A stretch of 38,096 nt of DNA from a virus: positions 1-38,096 of the IMG/VR virus record IMGVR_UViG_3300035184_000715, one strand, 5' to 3'. Both the position numbers and the translations under genes were made by a program. Below the pieces are notes generated by a model. It ran no database searches. It saw only the letters and a program-made list of their open reading frames with translations, and was not told the DNA's origin. Below, piece after piece: positions 1 to 8,122 of this stretch (position 1 is the first letter of the stretch; every line of letters begins with the position of its first letter).

Positions 1-2
1 AC

Positions 3-50
3 CAAGCTCCTTCGGAAGTTAAAAAGAGAAACATTAAACACAAAAAGTAA
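3..50 (+). CDS. Possible C-terminal tail of an upstream gene (partial)
   Basis: One frame is open from the left edge and ends in TAA at 48-50, six bases before the capsid gene. It would give a lysine-rich tail (QAPSEVKKRNIKHKK). The tight spacing matches the rest of the operon. A second frame ends at 20-22 and could equally be the real one, and the fragment is too short to show coding character. In crAss-like phages this position is usually occupied by a head-morphogenesis gene, but nothing here identifies it. Confidence 0.3.
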   Translation, partial: QAPSEVKKRNIKHKK

Positions 51-56
51 GATAAA

Positions 57-1556
57 ATGGCAAACGGAAGATTATCACCACTCCAGATGACAGATGCATC
101 TTCGTGGAAAGGACTAACAACAGAGAACCATTTAGGTGCTATCTGGCAACAGTCTCCACAGAAAGTATCTGACATGATCATGAACATCCAGCAAAATTAC
201 TTTGGTAACAACATTGATTCCGTATTGGCTCAATTTCCTACCTTAGAATTTGAAGATGACCGTGACTTTACATGGGATTTACAATCACAAGGACTTGACA
301 ACGTTGAGTTAGTTGAGTGTAGAGTAGATGGTACTGCAATAACTGCAGTAGACCAACCAGGTAAAAATTATACAGAATTTGAACTAGTATTTGCAAAAAA
401 CTGGTTTTCTGATACCGAAAGAATTGTCGGTGAACTAAATGAGACTTATCCTGTACTTATAGTTGAGGAGCCTTATAATGAAGGCACCAACTGGGTTTAC
501 AGGTGTAAGATGGATACAGGAGATGCTAACCTATTCTTGCCTTATGAAGAGGCAGTAGCAGGAAAGAGATTCTCTGGTGAATTTGCTCCAGTGGAAAGAA
601 CTATGTCTAAAAAAGGACGTGAGTTAAAGTACAAGGGGTTAATCACTATGAGACAAGCATTCTCTCAAATAAGAATCCAGAAGAAAACTCCGGGTAACTT
701 GTCTAAGAAAAAGATGGGTGGATACTTTAAGGATCCTTCAGGTAAGGCAGTTAAATTCTGGCAACAGTATGAATCATTTATGTTTGATAATGCTTTTAGA
801 GAAGACATTAACAAATTAATGATGTTTGGTACGTCTAACAGATCTGCTGATGGAAAGTATAAAATCTCTGGTAAGTCTGGGTATAAGATTACAGAAGGAG
901 CTGGTATACGTCAGCAAATGGAAGCAGCTAATACTAGTTATTACAATGCTTTCTCAATTGAAGAATTGACTACTAGATTACTTGACCTTTCAGAAGGAAA
1001 GTTAAATACTGATCAAAGAGAATTTGTTCTTAGAACAGGTGAAAGAGGTGCTTATGAGTTCCACAAAGCTCTAGAGAACCACTCTCAATTATTTACTCCT
1101 CTGTTTAACCAAGACAGAATGTATAAGTCAAGTCAAACAGGGTTCCAAATGGGATTAGGTTATGGTGGACAGTTCTTAGAGTATCTAGGGCCTAACAACA
1201 TCAAAGTAAACCTTTCTGTAGATTCTATGTATGATGATAGAAACAGAAACAAGTTAGAAGATGCTAACGGTGGAGTTACTGAGTCTTACAGATATGATAT
1301 CTTTGACATTGGTACTACTGAAGGTGCTCCAAACATCCAAAGATGTGGAGTTGCAGACCAGCCTATTATACATAAGTATATTCCAGGTCTAAGAAATCCT
1401 TTTGATCCAGATAGTTCTTTTAGCGCTATTGGAACTGCAGAAGATGCTTGGGAAGAGCATAAATACTACTGTGGAGCTGCTATTGTAAGAGATCCTTCAA
1501 GGACAGCGGCTTTTATAAAGAATACGCAGGCAGGGTACAACAGTTTTGTAGCCTAG
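57..1556 (+). CDS. Major capsid protein, crAss-like
   Basis: This 499-residue protein is most likely the major capsid protein, which self-assembles into the icosahedral shell. The length is typical of the crAss-like capsid family (about 490-510). Recognisable family features are in the C-terminal half: an RTGERGAYEFH segment near residue 327, a GGQFLEYLGPNN segment, and a GGVTESYRYDIFDIGTT segment near residue 402, followed by a C-terminal DPSRTAAF motif. The start is preceded by an A-rich leader without a Shine-Dalgarno sequence, as is normal for Bacteroidota. The frame ends with three consecutive stops (TAG TAA TAA, 1554-1562) and an intrinsic terminator follows immediately, consistent with a very highly expressed gene set apart from its neighbours. 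Assignment is by sequence recognition, not by search. Confidence 0.9.
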   Translation: MANGRLSPLQMTDASSWKGLTTENHLGAIWQQSPQKVSDMIMNIQQNYFGNNIDSVLAQFPTLEFEDDRDFTWDLQSQGLDNVELVECRVDGTAITAVDQPGKNYTEFELVFAKNWFSDTERIVGELNETYPVLIVEEPYNEGTNWVYRCKMDTGDANLFLPYEEAVAGKRFSGEFAPVERTMSKKGRELKYKGLITMRQAFSQIRIQKKTPGNLSKKKMGGYFKDPSGKAVKFWQQYESFMFDNAFREDINKLMMFGTSNRSADGKYKISGKSGYKITEGAGIRQQMEAANTSYYNAFSIEELTTRLLDLSEGKLNTDQREFVLRTGERGAYEFHKALENHSQLFTPLFNQDRMYKSSQTGFQMGLGYGGQFLEYLGPNNIKVNLSVDSMYDDRNRNKLEDANGGVTESYRYDIFDIGTTEGAPNIQRCGVADQPIIHKYIPGLRNPFDPDSSFSAIGTAEDAWEEHKYYCGAAIVRDPSRTAAFIKNTQAGYNSFVA

Positions 1557-1572
1557 TAATAAGATAAACCGT

Positions 1573-1606
1573 AGGGGAGGAAGTAACACCTTCTTCCCCT
1601 TATTTT
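1573..1606 (+). terminator. Intrinsic terminator or attenuator after the capsid gene
   Basis: An 11-bp stem (1573-1583 paired with 1590-1600, one G-U wobble) closes a 6-nt loop and is followed by a T-rich tract (TATTTT). It lies between the capsid gene and the next gene, with no promoter visible after it. It probably lets only part of the transcripts continue, raising capsid mRNA relative to downstream genes. Confidence 0.8.
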
Positions 1607-1617
1607 AAAAAGAGAAG

Positions 1618-2475
1618 ATGGGAAAGGAAGAAATGAAGTTTACTCCTTCTACTGATACAGTAGTAGTAGAGCCAATAATGAAAGCGAGAAATCCATTAGT
1701 GGATGATCCAAACCATGAAGCATACTTTTTGTTTCATACAGCAAAGATAGAATACTCACTACCTTTAGATAAAATGGGGAATTTAACTAATCCTTTTGCC
1801 AATAAGGCTGAGCAAGAGTGGTTAGAAAAGGAACTAGATTTAGATTTAAATATTCATAGGAAGAAAGATAATGAGTGGTTTAAGCATAAAGTACGCCTTG
1901 ACAAAAACCCTAGGAAACTTGTACTGGGTAATCCAAAGGATTATATGGATTATTTGGTTTTAAGGGCTAATACGAGATTTATAGCGGCCAGTGCGGAAAC
2001 AATGAATGATAGAGCTACATATAGATATGCGCTTGTTCAGGAAGGTTATAAGATAGCACAAAAAGCCAGAACTGCAGGAAGCAAAAAAGATGCTTACAAA
2101 GCAGCAGCTAAACTAGAAACACAGGGACGTGAAGCAATGATTGATTTCCTTAAAGTATACGGAAAGAAAGTATCAGAAGCGTCTAAAATAGATTTTCTAG
2201 TCGGGCAAATAGATGACTTAGTAGAAAGTGATTTAGCAGGATTTTTATCTATTGTAGAAGATAAAGACAACTATGAGATTAAGTTACTACTTGAAAGAGC
2301 AATTGAGTCAGGAGCAGTTAACAGAAACGGACGTAAGTACTACTTACCAGGTGGAGATCCATTATGCGGATCAGGAGACTCTCCAACAATTGGTAATGTA
2401 CTTATATACCTAAAGTCACCAGCAAACGGAGATATTTTAGATATGATTGCAGCAAGAGTAGATAACGCTAAATAA
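1618..2475 (+). CDS. Conserved crAss-like protein following the capsid gene
   Basis: The 285-residue product belongs to a family found directly downstream of the capsid gene in crAss-like phages. It is recognised from the N-terminal pattern (KFTPSTDTVVVEPI), the segment LPLDKMGNLTNPF, the central LVLGNPKDYMDYLVLRANTRFIA, a helical middle, and the C-terminal GRKYYLPGGDPL. No catalytic motif or membrane segment is visible, so an accessory virion or assembly role is inferred from position only. The start at 1618 has an A-rich leader; the methionine six residues in (MKFTPS) matches the family start better by memory and cannot be excluded. The GDPLCGSGDSP segment has a Cys that I do not recall as conserved. 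Confidence 0.8.
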   Translation: MGKEEMKFTPSTDTVVVEPIMKARNPLVDDPNHEAYFLFHTAKIEYSLPLDKMGNLTNPFANKAEQEWLEKELDLDLNIHRKKDNEWFKHKVRLDKNPRKLVLGNPKDYMDYLVLRANTRFIAASAETMNDRATYRYALVQEGYKIAQKARTAGSKKDAYKAAAKLETQGREAMIDFLKVYGKKVSEASKIDFLVGQIDDLVESDLAGFLSIVEDKDNYEIKLLLERAIESGAVNRNGRKYYLPGGDPLCGSGDSPTIGNVLIYLKSPANGDILDMIAARVDNAK

Positions 2476-2485
2476 AATATAAAGT

Positions 2486-3193
2486 ATGACAGCTACGGAG
2501 ATGGAGGAGTTATTCCTCATAGAATATGACAGAGTTACTAGCTTTGACGCTCCAGGTTATACTGCAAATGAGATAAGTGAAATACTATCATCTGCGCAAG
2601 AGCAACTAATTTTTCATACATATAATCCATTAGGTAACAAGTACCAAAAAGGATTAGAAGAAGTAGAGCTTACAACAGCAGACTTGCAAGAGCTAGTGTC
2701 AGAAAGTAATCTGACCAGTTCTGCCAGTCAGATAGGAGTATTAACTAATGGACGGTTCTTTGATTTACCGGTTAATCACTGGCTTACTTTAATGGAGGAA
2801 GTAACGATAGCTACAGACAGCTGCTTTAATGGGGCTAAGGGGATAGTTAAACCCATCACACATGATGAGTATACTATAAATAGAAACAACCCTTTTAAGA
2901 AACCAGCAGTAAATGAGGTGACTTGGAGATTAACTAATAGCGGTAGAAGGTTTGAGTTAGTAACAGACGGTAATTATACTATTACTACTTACAATATGAG
3001 GTATTTAATTAAGCCTCAGCCTATCATTACTGCCACAGGTATTACAGTAGATGGTGTGGCAGGACCGTTAAATTGCCAGCTTAAAAGTACAACCCATAGA
3101 AGAATAGTAAAATACGCAGTTAGAATAGCTGCAGGCATAACGGATGCGCAGATGTATCAAGTTAAAACAATAGAGCAAAATTCAGGTAACTAA
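2486..3193 (+). CDS. Conserved crAss-like structural (connector-type) protein
   Basis: A 235-residue protein of a family conserved in crAss-like phages. Diagnostic segments are the N-terminal EYDRVTSFDAPGYTANEISEILSSAQEQ (near residues 13-40), the central PITHDEYTINRNNPFKKP, and the C-terminal YLIKPQPIITA followed by a His/Arg-rich LKSTTHRRIVKYAV. The pattern 'PGYxxxEIS...AQE' resembles head-completion and adaptor proteins that sit at the portal vertex; I infer a portal-proximal ring or neck role. It starts 10 bases after the preceding stop. No signal peptide or transmembrane segment is present. Confidence 0.75.
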   Translation: MTATEMEELFLIEYDRVTSFDAPGYTANEISEILSSAQEQLIFHTYNPLGNKYQKGLEEVELTTADLQELVSESNLTSSASQIGVLTNGRFFDLPVNHWLTLMEEVTIATDSCFNGAKGIVKPITHDEYTINRNNPFKKPAVNEVTWRLTNSGRRFELVTDGNYTITTYNMRYLIKPQPIITATGITVDGVAGPLNCQLKSTTHRRIVKYAVRIAAGITDAQMYQVKTIEQNSGN

Positions 3194-3208
3194 TATAATT
3201 TAAAAAAA

Positions 3209-4495
3209 ATGGCAACATTAAATCAAAGAGACATACAAGAACTCTTTATTGGAGCAGACGCTTCCAAATCAACAGGTGGAATTGAAACTCTCAATGATGG
3301 AGAGGTTGGGATATTCACACCAGCAGGAACAAGGCTTACAGAAGCTTTAGCTGCAACAACAGAAAGATTTATCCTTGTAAAAGGAAGAGATGGTTCTACA
3401 GCAGAGCCAGTACTATTGTCTAGCTCAATTGTAAAAAGTACAATTGTATCAGCTAATGCAAACAGAGCGTTATGGACAGCAACCGCTGAACAAGTAGACG
3501 TAATTGGTTATGATGGTACTTCAGGAGCTATTGAAGTAATTAATAGTAACTTGTATCATGTAAGAGTTAATTTAAAGCAGTCATGTACTTCAAACATTGG
3601 AGGAGTTTCTGTAAAGCACGGTATTCATGAGTCAGCAGCAGCAGCGGCACAGTGGGAAATAGCTAAAGGACTTGCTTTATCTTTAGTAAATGATTTCTCT
3701 AAAGAAACAGACAGACAACTAAGCCCTACAAGACTTTGTGATGAAGCAGGTGTAGCTCTTGGAACTGGTGTTGGTACTATTACAGTAACTAACGGATCTA
3801 AGTACTTTTTAGCTGGAACAGATATTGATGACGCAACAACTAACGCTGCAATAGTAGTTAATGGTTTTGTTAGATTTGGTACTGCAACTACTGATCCTGT
3901 TTACCAGGTAGTAGCAATCAATACTACTACTAACGTTGGAACATTAGATACTGCTTATGAAGGAGCATCTGAAGTAATAGCAGAGGTAGCGGTTGAAAAC
4001 ATCCCTAATGCTGCAGGTATAGCTGCTGAATGGGGAGTTAGACTGACAGGATTAGCTCTTCCTTACAGTGTAGGTAAAATTAACTTTGCTGTTACAGGTT
4101 GGGTTACTACATTAGAAAATATGGGAGCTTCTTCTTTATTATCTGCAGGCGCTGTTCCAGGTACTGGAAACACAAACCAGGTAAAAGACATGGAATTCTT
4201 TGTTCAAGGTAATGAAGGAGACTATATGAGAATGGGAGAACCATCCCTATATCCTTCACGTAAAGAAGTTTTAACAGGAGTAAACTACCACTCTATTGAC
4301 TTTTCAACTGAAGAGATATATACAGGTTCTATTATTGCTGGCCCAACAAGAAAAGCCTTTACGGTAGTTCTTCCAGCTGCAGACGCAACTGACACGTCAG
4401 CGGTATACGCATTAACTGCGACTACTGATGACATCACTGATGTATTAGAAGTGCTAGTATTTGGTGCTGCAGGAGGTGAGTTTGCTGTAGGATAG
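3209..4495 (+). CDS. Putative virion structural protein, function unknown
   Basis: I do not recognise the family with certainty. The 428-residue product is rich in Ala, Thr, Gly and Val with predicted beta structure, few Cys, and no signal peptide or membrane helix, which suits a capsid decoration, vertex or tube-type protein. The N-terminus (residues 1-65) has a segment ending in an FILVKGRDGS turn that recurs in Bacteroidota phage structural proteins. The position between connector and fibre-like genes and the strong terminator directly after it suggest an abundant structural protein. It ends with TAG; read-through would add only seven residues before TAA. Confidence 0.6.
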   Translation: MATLNQRDIQELFIGADASKSTGGIETLNDGEVGIFTPAGTRLTEALAATTERFILVKGRDGSTAEPVLLSSSIVKSTIVSANANRALWTATAEQVDVIGYDGTSGAIEVINSNLYHVRVNLKQSCTSNIGGVSVKHGIHESAAAAAQWEIAKGLALSLVNDFSKETDRQLSPTRLCDEAGVALGTGVGTITVTNGSKYFLAGTDIDDATTNAAIVVNGFVRFGTATTDPVYQVVAINTTTNVGTLDTAYEGASEVIAEVAVENIPNAAGIAAEWGVRLTGLALPYSVGKINFAVTGWVTTLENMGASSLLSAGAVPGTGNTNQVKDMEFFVQGNEGDYMRMGEPSLYPSRKEVLTGVNYHSIDFSTEEIYTGSIIAGPTRKAFTVVLPAADATDTSAVYALTATTDDITDVLEVLVFGAAGGEFAVG

Positions 4496-4521
4496 ACAAC
4501 TAAGATTAATCAATATTAAAG

Positions 4522-4551
4522 AGAGGAGGGCGCTTTGTTCTCCTCTTTTTT
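4522..4551 (+). terminator. Intrinsic terminator between structural and fibre-like genes
   Basis: A 7-bp perfect stem (AGAGGAG, 4522-4528, with CTCCTCT, 4540-4546), extendable by two G-U pairs, is followed by a run of six T. It sits alone in a 71-bp gap. No promoter is visible between it and the next start, so it probably acts as a partial terminator within the operon. Confidence 0.8.
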
Positions 4552-4566
4552 ACTTAAAAAATTAAA

Positions 4567-5154
4567 ATGGCATTCGTACCAACTATATCAACGTGCATAA
4601 AAAAGAACTGCGGGTTCATTTCAGTAACAGATAATACTGGTGTATATGATGCTAGTACTAATACAATAGGATGGGAAGACGCAAGTACACTACTTGCTTC
4701 CGCTGTTACTGCTTTAACTTTAGAAGTCTCTCAAAACGGTAGCGTAATAGTAACAGAAAACTTACTGACCCAGTTACCTGGCGCTGTATCTGAATCATTT
4801 ACGTATTCAGACATATCAGTTTCAGGATTAATTGACGGGGATTTTACCGTTACATATACCGTAACTACTGCTTCTGATGTTTATATTGCTTCTATAGTAA
4901 GCTTCCACGCGTGTGCTGTAAGGTGTTGTATTGATGCAAAATGGACACAGATCACTCTTAATGGAGATACTACAACTGCAGGTAATACTAGCCTTGTAGA
5001 TAGCGCTCTAGAACTTGAAGGGCTTTACGCTAGTATGATAAACGCAGCGGCAAGCGGATACACCACAATAAGAAACAATTATTTAACCAAGCTACAACGA
5101 GTATGTAACATTACCACAGGCTGTGGATGTGCTACATGTGACGGATGTAGTTAA
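4567..5154 (+). CDS. Cysteine-rich putative virion surface protein
   Basis: The 195-residue product has an Ig-like, beta-rich N-terminal two thirds (Thr/Ser/Val rich, residues 1-115), then a helical C-terminal third. Cysteines are concentrated: two near the N-terminus (CIKKNC), a central CAVRCC cluster near residues 116-121, and a final CGCATCDGC cluster. Proteins with a comparable layout recur in flavobacterial phages near fibre genes, in my recollection, but I cannot name a family. The C-terminal cluster lies only about 20 bases before the start of the next gene, whose N-terminus is also Cys-rich, suggesting that the two products may be joined through metal or disulfide links. No signal peptide. 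Confidence 0.55.
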   Translation: MAFVPTISTCIKKNCGFISVTDNTGVYDASTNTIGWEDASTLLASAVTALTLEVSQNGSVIVTENLLTQLPGAVSESFTYSDISVSGLIDGDFTVTYTVTTASDVYIASIVSFHACAVRCCIDAKWTQITLNGDTTTAGNTSLVDSALELEGLYASMINAAASGYTTIRNNYLTKLQRVCNITTGCGCATCDGCS

Positions 5155-5167
5155 AAACATAAATACA

Positions 5168-6217
5168 ATGGGTTGTTCATGCGGAACATCATGTGACTGT
5201 TTAGGTACAGCCACTATTACTATACCTTCTGGAGCTAACGGGTCTGATGGTGCTGCTGGTGCAGCCGGTGCAGATGGAGCTGATGGCGCTAATGGCGCTG
5301 CTGGAGTTTTTGGAGGCTATTCAGGAAATTGGTTATATAATACCTCTACTGCTACGGGACCTGCTGCAACGTTCTTAAGGTTTGATAACGCCACTTTAGC
5401 AAGCGCTACATTACTACACGTAAATGACGTTAACGCAGATTCTATTGATTACACTAATTTTCTAGCTAGTTTTGCTAATATAATTAATTCAGTTAGTCAA
5501 TTTGGAATACTCCGTATTTGGAAACGGTATGATTCCACTCAGTTCTGGATGGGCTCAATAACTGCTGTAACGGATAACACTACTGACTACACTTTTGCAG
5601 TTACATATATTGAAGATAACGGAACATTCTCTGATAATGATGAACTAGTTGTTTCATTTACTCCTAATGGGGAAATAGCAGGTCTTGGAGGTACTTCAAT
5701 AGTGTCTTTTGATAATGAAAATGTTGTTGTGTCAGGACTTACTTCTAATACTGGTCTAGTTAGTTACCCTATACCTTTAGATAGTCTGTCTACAAAAGGG
5801 GACACTATAGAAATAGAAGCGTATATTATAACAGACGCTTTTTCAAGACCTACTAAACAAGATAACTATTCTATATCTTTAGGAGAACAGGGAATTGCGT
5901 TAGATTATAGTGAGCTTACGTTTAATATGAAAGGGAATAAAGCGCAAGGTATACTTATAAAGCAGCGGATAATGAGATCTGGCTTAAATGAAGCTTGGAT
6001 TACTACTACTGTATTTTACGCTTATACATCTAGCGGAAACGTTATTTCAGGAGTTAATGCGAGCGCTACATTCATGAACTCAATTAAACATGTAATTGAC
6101 TGGTCAGCAATTAATTTATTTCAAATTACTGTAAACGCTAGTGTCGGATTCCCAACTGAATTAACAAATGAATTACTAACATTTAGCGCTAAATATTTAC
6201 CGTTTAAATCATTATAA
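5168..6217 (+). CDS. Collagen-like fibre protein with Cys-rich N-terminus
   Basis: I choose the ATG at 5168 (349 residues) over an in-frame ATG at 5123, because the earlier start overlaps the preceding gene and 5168 has a typical A-rich leader. The protein opens with a Cys cluster (MGCSCGTSCDCLG), then a Thr/Ile strand, then nine Gly-X-Y triplets (5231-5311), and a long beta-rich C-terminal region from about residue 50 to the end. Gly-X-Y repeats in phage proteins usually form a trimeric stalk, and the C-terminal part would be the distal domain. A head-fibre or tail-fibre role is inferred. It is followed after two bases by another fibre-like gene. Confidence 0.6.
   Translation: MGCSCGTSCDCLGTATITIPSGANGSDGAAGAAGADGADGANGAAGVFGGYSGNWLYNTSTATGPAATFLRFDNATLASATLLHVNDVNADSIDYTNFLASFANIINSVSQFGILRIWKRYDSTQFWMGSITAVTDNTTDYTFAVTYIEDNGTFSDNDELVVSFTPNGEIAGLGGTSIVSFDNENVVVSGLTSNTGLVSYPIPLDSLSTKGDTIEIEAYIITDAFSRPTKQDNYSISLGEQGIALDYSELTFNMKGNKAQGILIKQRIMRSGLNEAWITTTVFYAYTSSGNVISGVNASATFMNSIKHVIDWSAINLFQITVNASVGFPTELTNELLTFSAKYLPFKSL
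5231..5311 (+). repeat. Collagen-like Gly-X-Y repeat (coding)
   Basis: Nine consecutive Gly-X-Y triplets are encoded (GAN GSD GAA GAA GAD GAD GAN GAA GVF). The DNA is a degenerate repeat of GGx-GCx-GAy codons. Proline is absent, as is common in phage collagen-like stalks. Confidence 0.85.
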
Positions 6218-6219
6218 TT

Positions 6220-7017
6220 ATGGCTATAAAAAAAATAAGAGAAGAATATTCTGTAGTAGCCGCAGGTGGTACTATAAGATTAGATGTAGATAATTGGGTA
6301 GATGTATATGTAATTTCCTCTGCTTCAGCGATAACTTTAACCTCAAGCCTTACGGTAACTACCACAGGTACCCCGCAAGAAGGAATGGAGATTTTAATTT
6401 ACTATGCTGCAAGTATAACCCCTAACGGTAATTCAATTACCGTACTTAGTAATGATTTACCTGTATCATTAGCTTCTTCTAATGTATGGATAAGAAATTA
6501 CTTTGACGGTACAAAATGGCAGTCAACTATGATGCCTAATTTTAGTGGTCCAGGCTCTGTAGACTCTACAATGTTATCTGATGATGCAGTCATTACAGAT
6601 AAGCTAGTAGACGAAAACGTGACAGGAAATAAACTAGCACCAAATGCTGTTTCTGTAACCAAAAGAGGAGGGACGCTAAATACAGAAATAGTTACACTAC
6701 CTGTTAGTTTTGAGACAGGAGAAATGAGTAGTAACGCTATAATTATACCTTTTAACTGCACTATAAACTCTGTATCCTATACCGTAGTAAAAGAAATAGC
6801 TGCTAGCAGTAACGCTATAATAACTATGGGCATTAACGGAGTAGCTACTAATCCTGCTACTATACTTATTCCACCAACAACACTTATAAATACTACAGGT
6901 AAAGTTATATTATCTTCTAGCGCTAACGTAATTCCAGAGCAAAAAGTAAGCTTTACTACAAGTAAGGTGGATGCTGGAGGAAAATTAATTCTAACCCTAA
7001 TTCTTACTAGAACATAA
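6220..7017 (+). CDS. Fibre-like virion protein
   Basis: The 265-residue product is beta-rich. Its N-terminal domain (about 1-105) contains an 'FDGTKWQS' turn typical of small fibre-head domains. A short stalk-like segment follows at about residues 112-148 (LSDDAVITDKLVDENVTGNKLAPNAV), a 'xxAVxxxKLxxxxV' pattern common in trimeric phage fibre shafts. The C-terminal domain (150-265) is a hydrophobic beta sandwich without Cys. It starts two bases after the preceding gene and overlaps the next by one base. A head- or tail-fibre subunit is likely; which one is not decided by the sequence. Confidence 0.55.
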   Translation: MAIKKIREEYSVVAAGGTIRLDVDNWVDVYVISSASAITLTSSLTVTTTGTPQEGMEILIYYAASITPNGNSITVLSNDLPVSLASSNVWIRNYFDGTKWQSTMMPNFSGPGSVDSTMLSDDAVITDKLVDENVTGNKLAPNAVSVTKRGGTLNTEIVTLPVSFETGEMSSNAIIIPFNCTINSVSYTVVKEIAASSNAIITMGINGVATNPATILIPPTTLINTTGKVILSSSANVIPEQKVSFTTSKVDAGGKLILTLILTRT

Positions 7018-7598
7018 TGACAAATGCGCAGAGAAATAACCATATACAAGACCTACAGTTACGTCACGTTACTCCTTACTCTAGTGCTTTATATAACCGT
7101 TTAATAACGGGAGGATGCTCAGACTTAAAGGAGAATAGTCAAATTGCGTACATGATTAAAATATGGTATAGGTACTGGGCGTTACCTAATACACTTAGCA
7201 GTTATCAGTATACTACTGTAGACAGTGTGAGTGACAGTGTAGAATTTACAGTATCCCTTAACGGAGTTGACCTATCTACCGTAACATCTACAACTGGAAG
7301 CATGTCTGAAGTAGTGACTGCATTAGTAGAAGGCATTCAGTACACTTCAGGAGCTACTGGGGTGTACGCCTTTGAATATGACACAGGTTTTATAACTTGG
7401 TCAAGTAGTACTGCTTATAGCCTTAATAATGTGATTACAGTAACAGATAGTACAGGAGTAACAGCAGTTACAACTGTAGATGTAGACCCAACAAATTCAG
7501 ATAACGTAGCTGTAATTCTTGATAGAAATAACTGCATTAGTTTTTGTGAACTAGCAGGAATAAAAAAATACTTACTTAATCTTCTAGCTTCGTGTTAA
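7017..7598 (+). CDS. Hypothetical protein in the fibre gene cluster
   Basis: The start overlaps the stop of the previous gene by one base (TAATG), indicating translational coupling. The 193-residue product has a helical N-terminus rich in Tyr, Leu and Arg (to about residue 60), a Thr/Ser/Val-rich beta middle, and a C-terminal helix with three cysteines (NNCISFCELAG and the final LLASC). I do not recognise the family. The combination of a helical anchor, a beta domain and terminal Cys resembles the other Cys-bearing products of this cluster, so a minor virion component is inferred. Confidence 0.5.
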   Translation: MTNAQRNNHIQDLQLRHVTPYSSALYNRLITGGCSDLKENSQIAYMIKIWYRYWALPNTLSSYQYTTVDSVSDSVEFTVSLNGVDLSTVTSTTGSMSEVVTALVEGIQYTSGATGVYAFEYDTGFITWSSSTAYSLNNVITVTDSTGVTAVTTVDVDPTNSDNVAVILDRNNCISFCELAGIKKYLLNLLASC

Positions 7599-7623
7599 AG
7601 AAAGTAAATAACAACAAAACCTA

Positions 7624-7863
7624 ATGAACGATTTATACAATGCAACAGGAACAATAACGTGGGTAATCTCTACATCAATAGGGATATTAGAATGGTTTGG
7701 AGGAATAGAAGTAAATAGTGTTTTAACAAGCGGTTCTTTGTTATTAGCTCTTGTTTACGGAGTATACCGCATAAAAACACAGCGTCTTGACCTTAAGCTT
7801 AAACAGAACGAGTACGCGCAGATTGAAAACAAAGAAGATGGAGATGAAAAGAACAAGAATTAA
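7624..7863 (+). CDS. Putative holin-like membrane protein 1
   Basis: A 79-residue protein with two short hydrophobic segments (about residues 10-27 and 33-49) and a highly charged C-terminal tail (KLKQNEYAQIENKEDGDEKNKN). Small size, two membrane segments, a charged cytoplasmic tail and immediate proximity to an amidase and a spanin fit a holin. The next membrane protein gene overlaps its 3' end, suggesting a holin/antiholin or two-component pair. Sequence alone does not show which one forms the lethal hole. Confidence 0.6.
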   Translation: MNDLYNATGTITWVISTSIGILEWFGGIEVNSVLTSGSLLLALVYGVYRIKTQRLDLKLKQNEYAQIENKEDGDEKNKN

Positions 7864-8122
7864 AATAACAATAGCTATAGGGGTGTTAATTACTCTTATG
7901 TCTATTTTACCTGCTTATGTTATCATTAAAGCTACTACGTTAGGTAAGTACGACCTCGCTAGTACTTGGATGTCTTTAGCTACAATGGTTACTGCTATAG
8001 CTACTGTTTCTGGGTATTACTTGTCTAGAGAAACAAGTAGGCCTTCTTTTGTTAATAATACAACTGTGGACGTAGGAGGGCTTTTAGAAGATGAGTCAGA
8101 TCCGGAAGAAATACCATTATAA
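7844..8122 (+). CDS. Putative holin-like membrane protein 2
   Basis: Two membrane segments are present (about residues 7-26 and 35-58), followed by a polar, acidic tail ending EDESDPEEIPL. The frame is open from an ATG at 7787, but that start would bury 19 extra basic residues inside the upstream gene. The ATGs at 7838 and 7844 give products of 94 and 92 residues beginning with a basic patch directly before the first helix; I choose 7844. It overlaps the preceding holin-like gene and abuts the amidase gene with no spacing, so the lysis genes are translationally coupled. Confidence 0.6.
   Translation: MKRTRIKITIAIGVLITLMSILPAYVIIKATTLGKYDLASTWMSLATMVTAIATVSGYYLSRETSRPSFVNNTTVDVGGLLEDESDPEEIPL

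Noticed and set aside
5123-5167. Earlier ATG for the collagen-like protein
   Set aside because: It would overlap the end of the upstream Cys-rich gene; the ATG at 5168 has a typical A-rich leader and places the Cys cluster at the N-terminus.
5231-5311. Short tandem DNA repeat as a CRISPR or phase-variation tract
   Set aside because: The repetition is explained by Gly-X-Y coding; units vary at third positions and there are no spacers or homopolymer slippage tracts.
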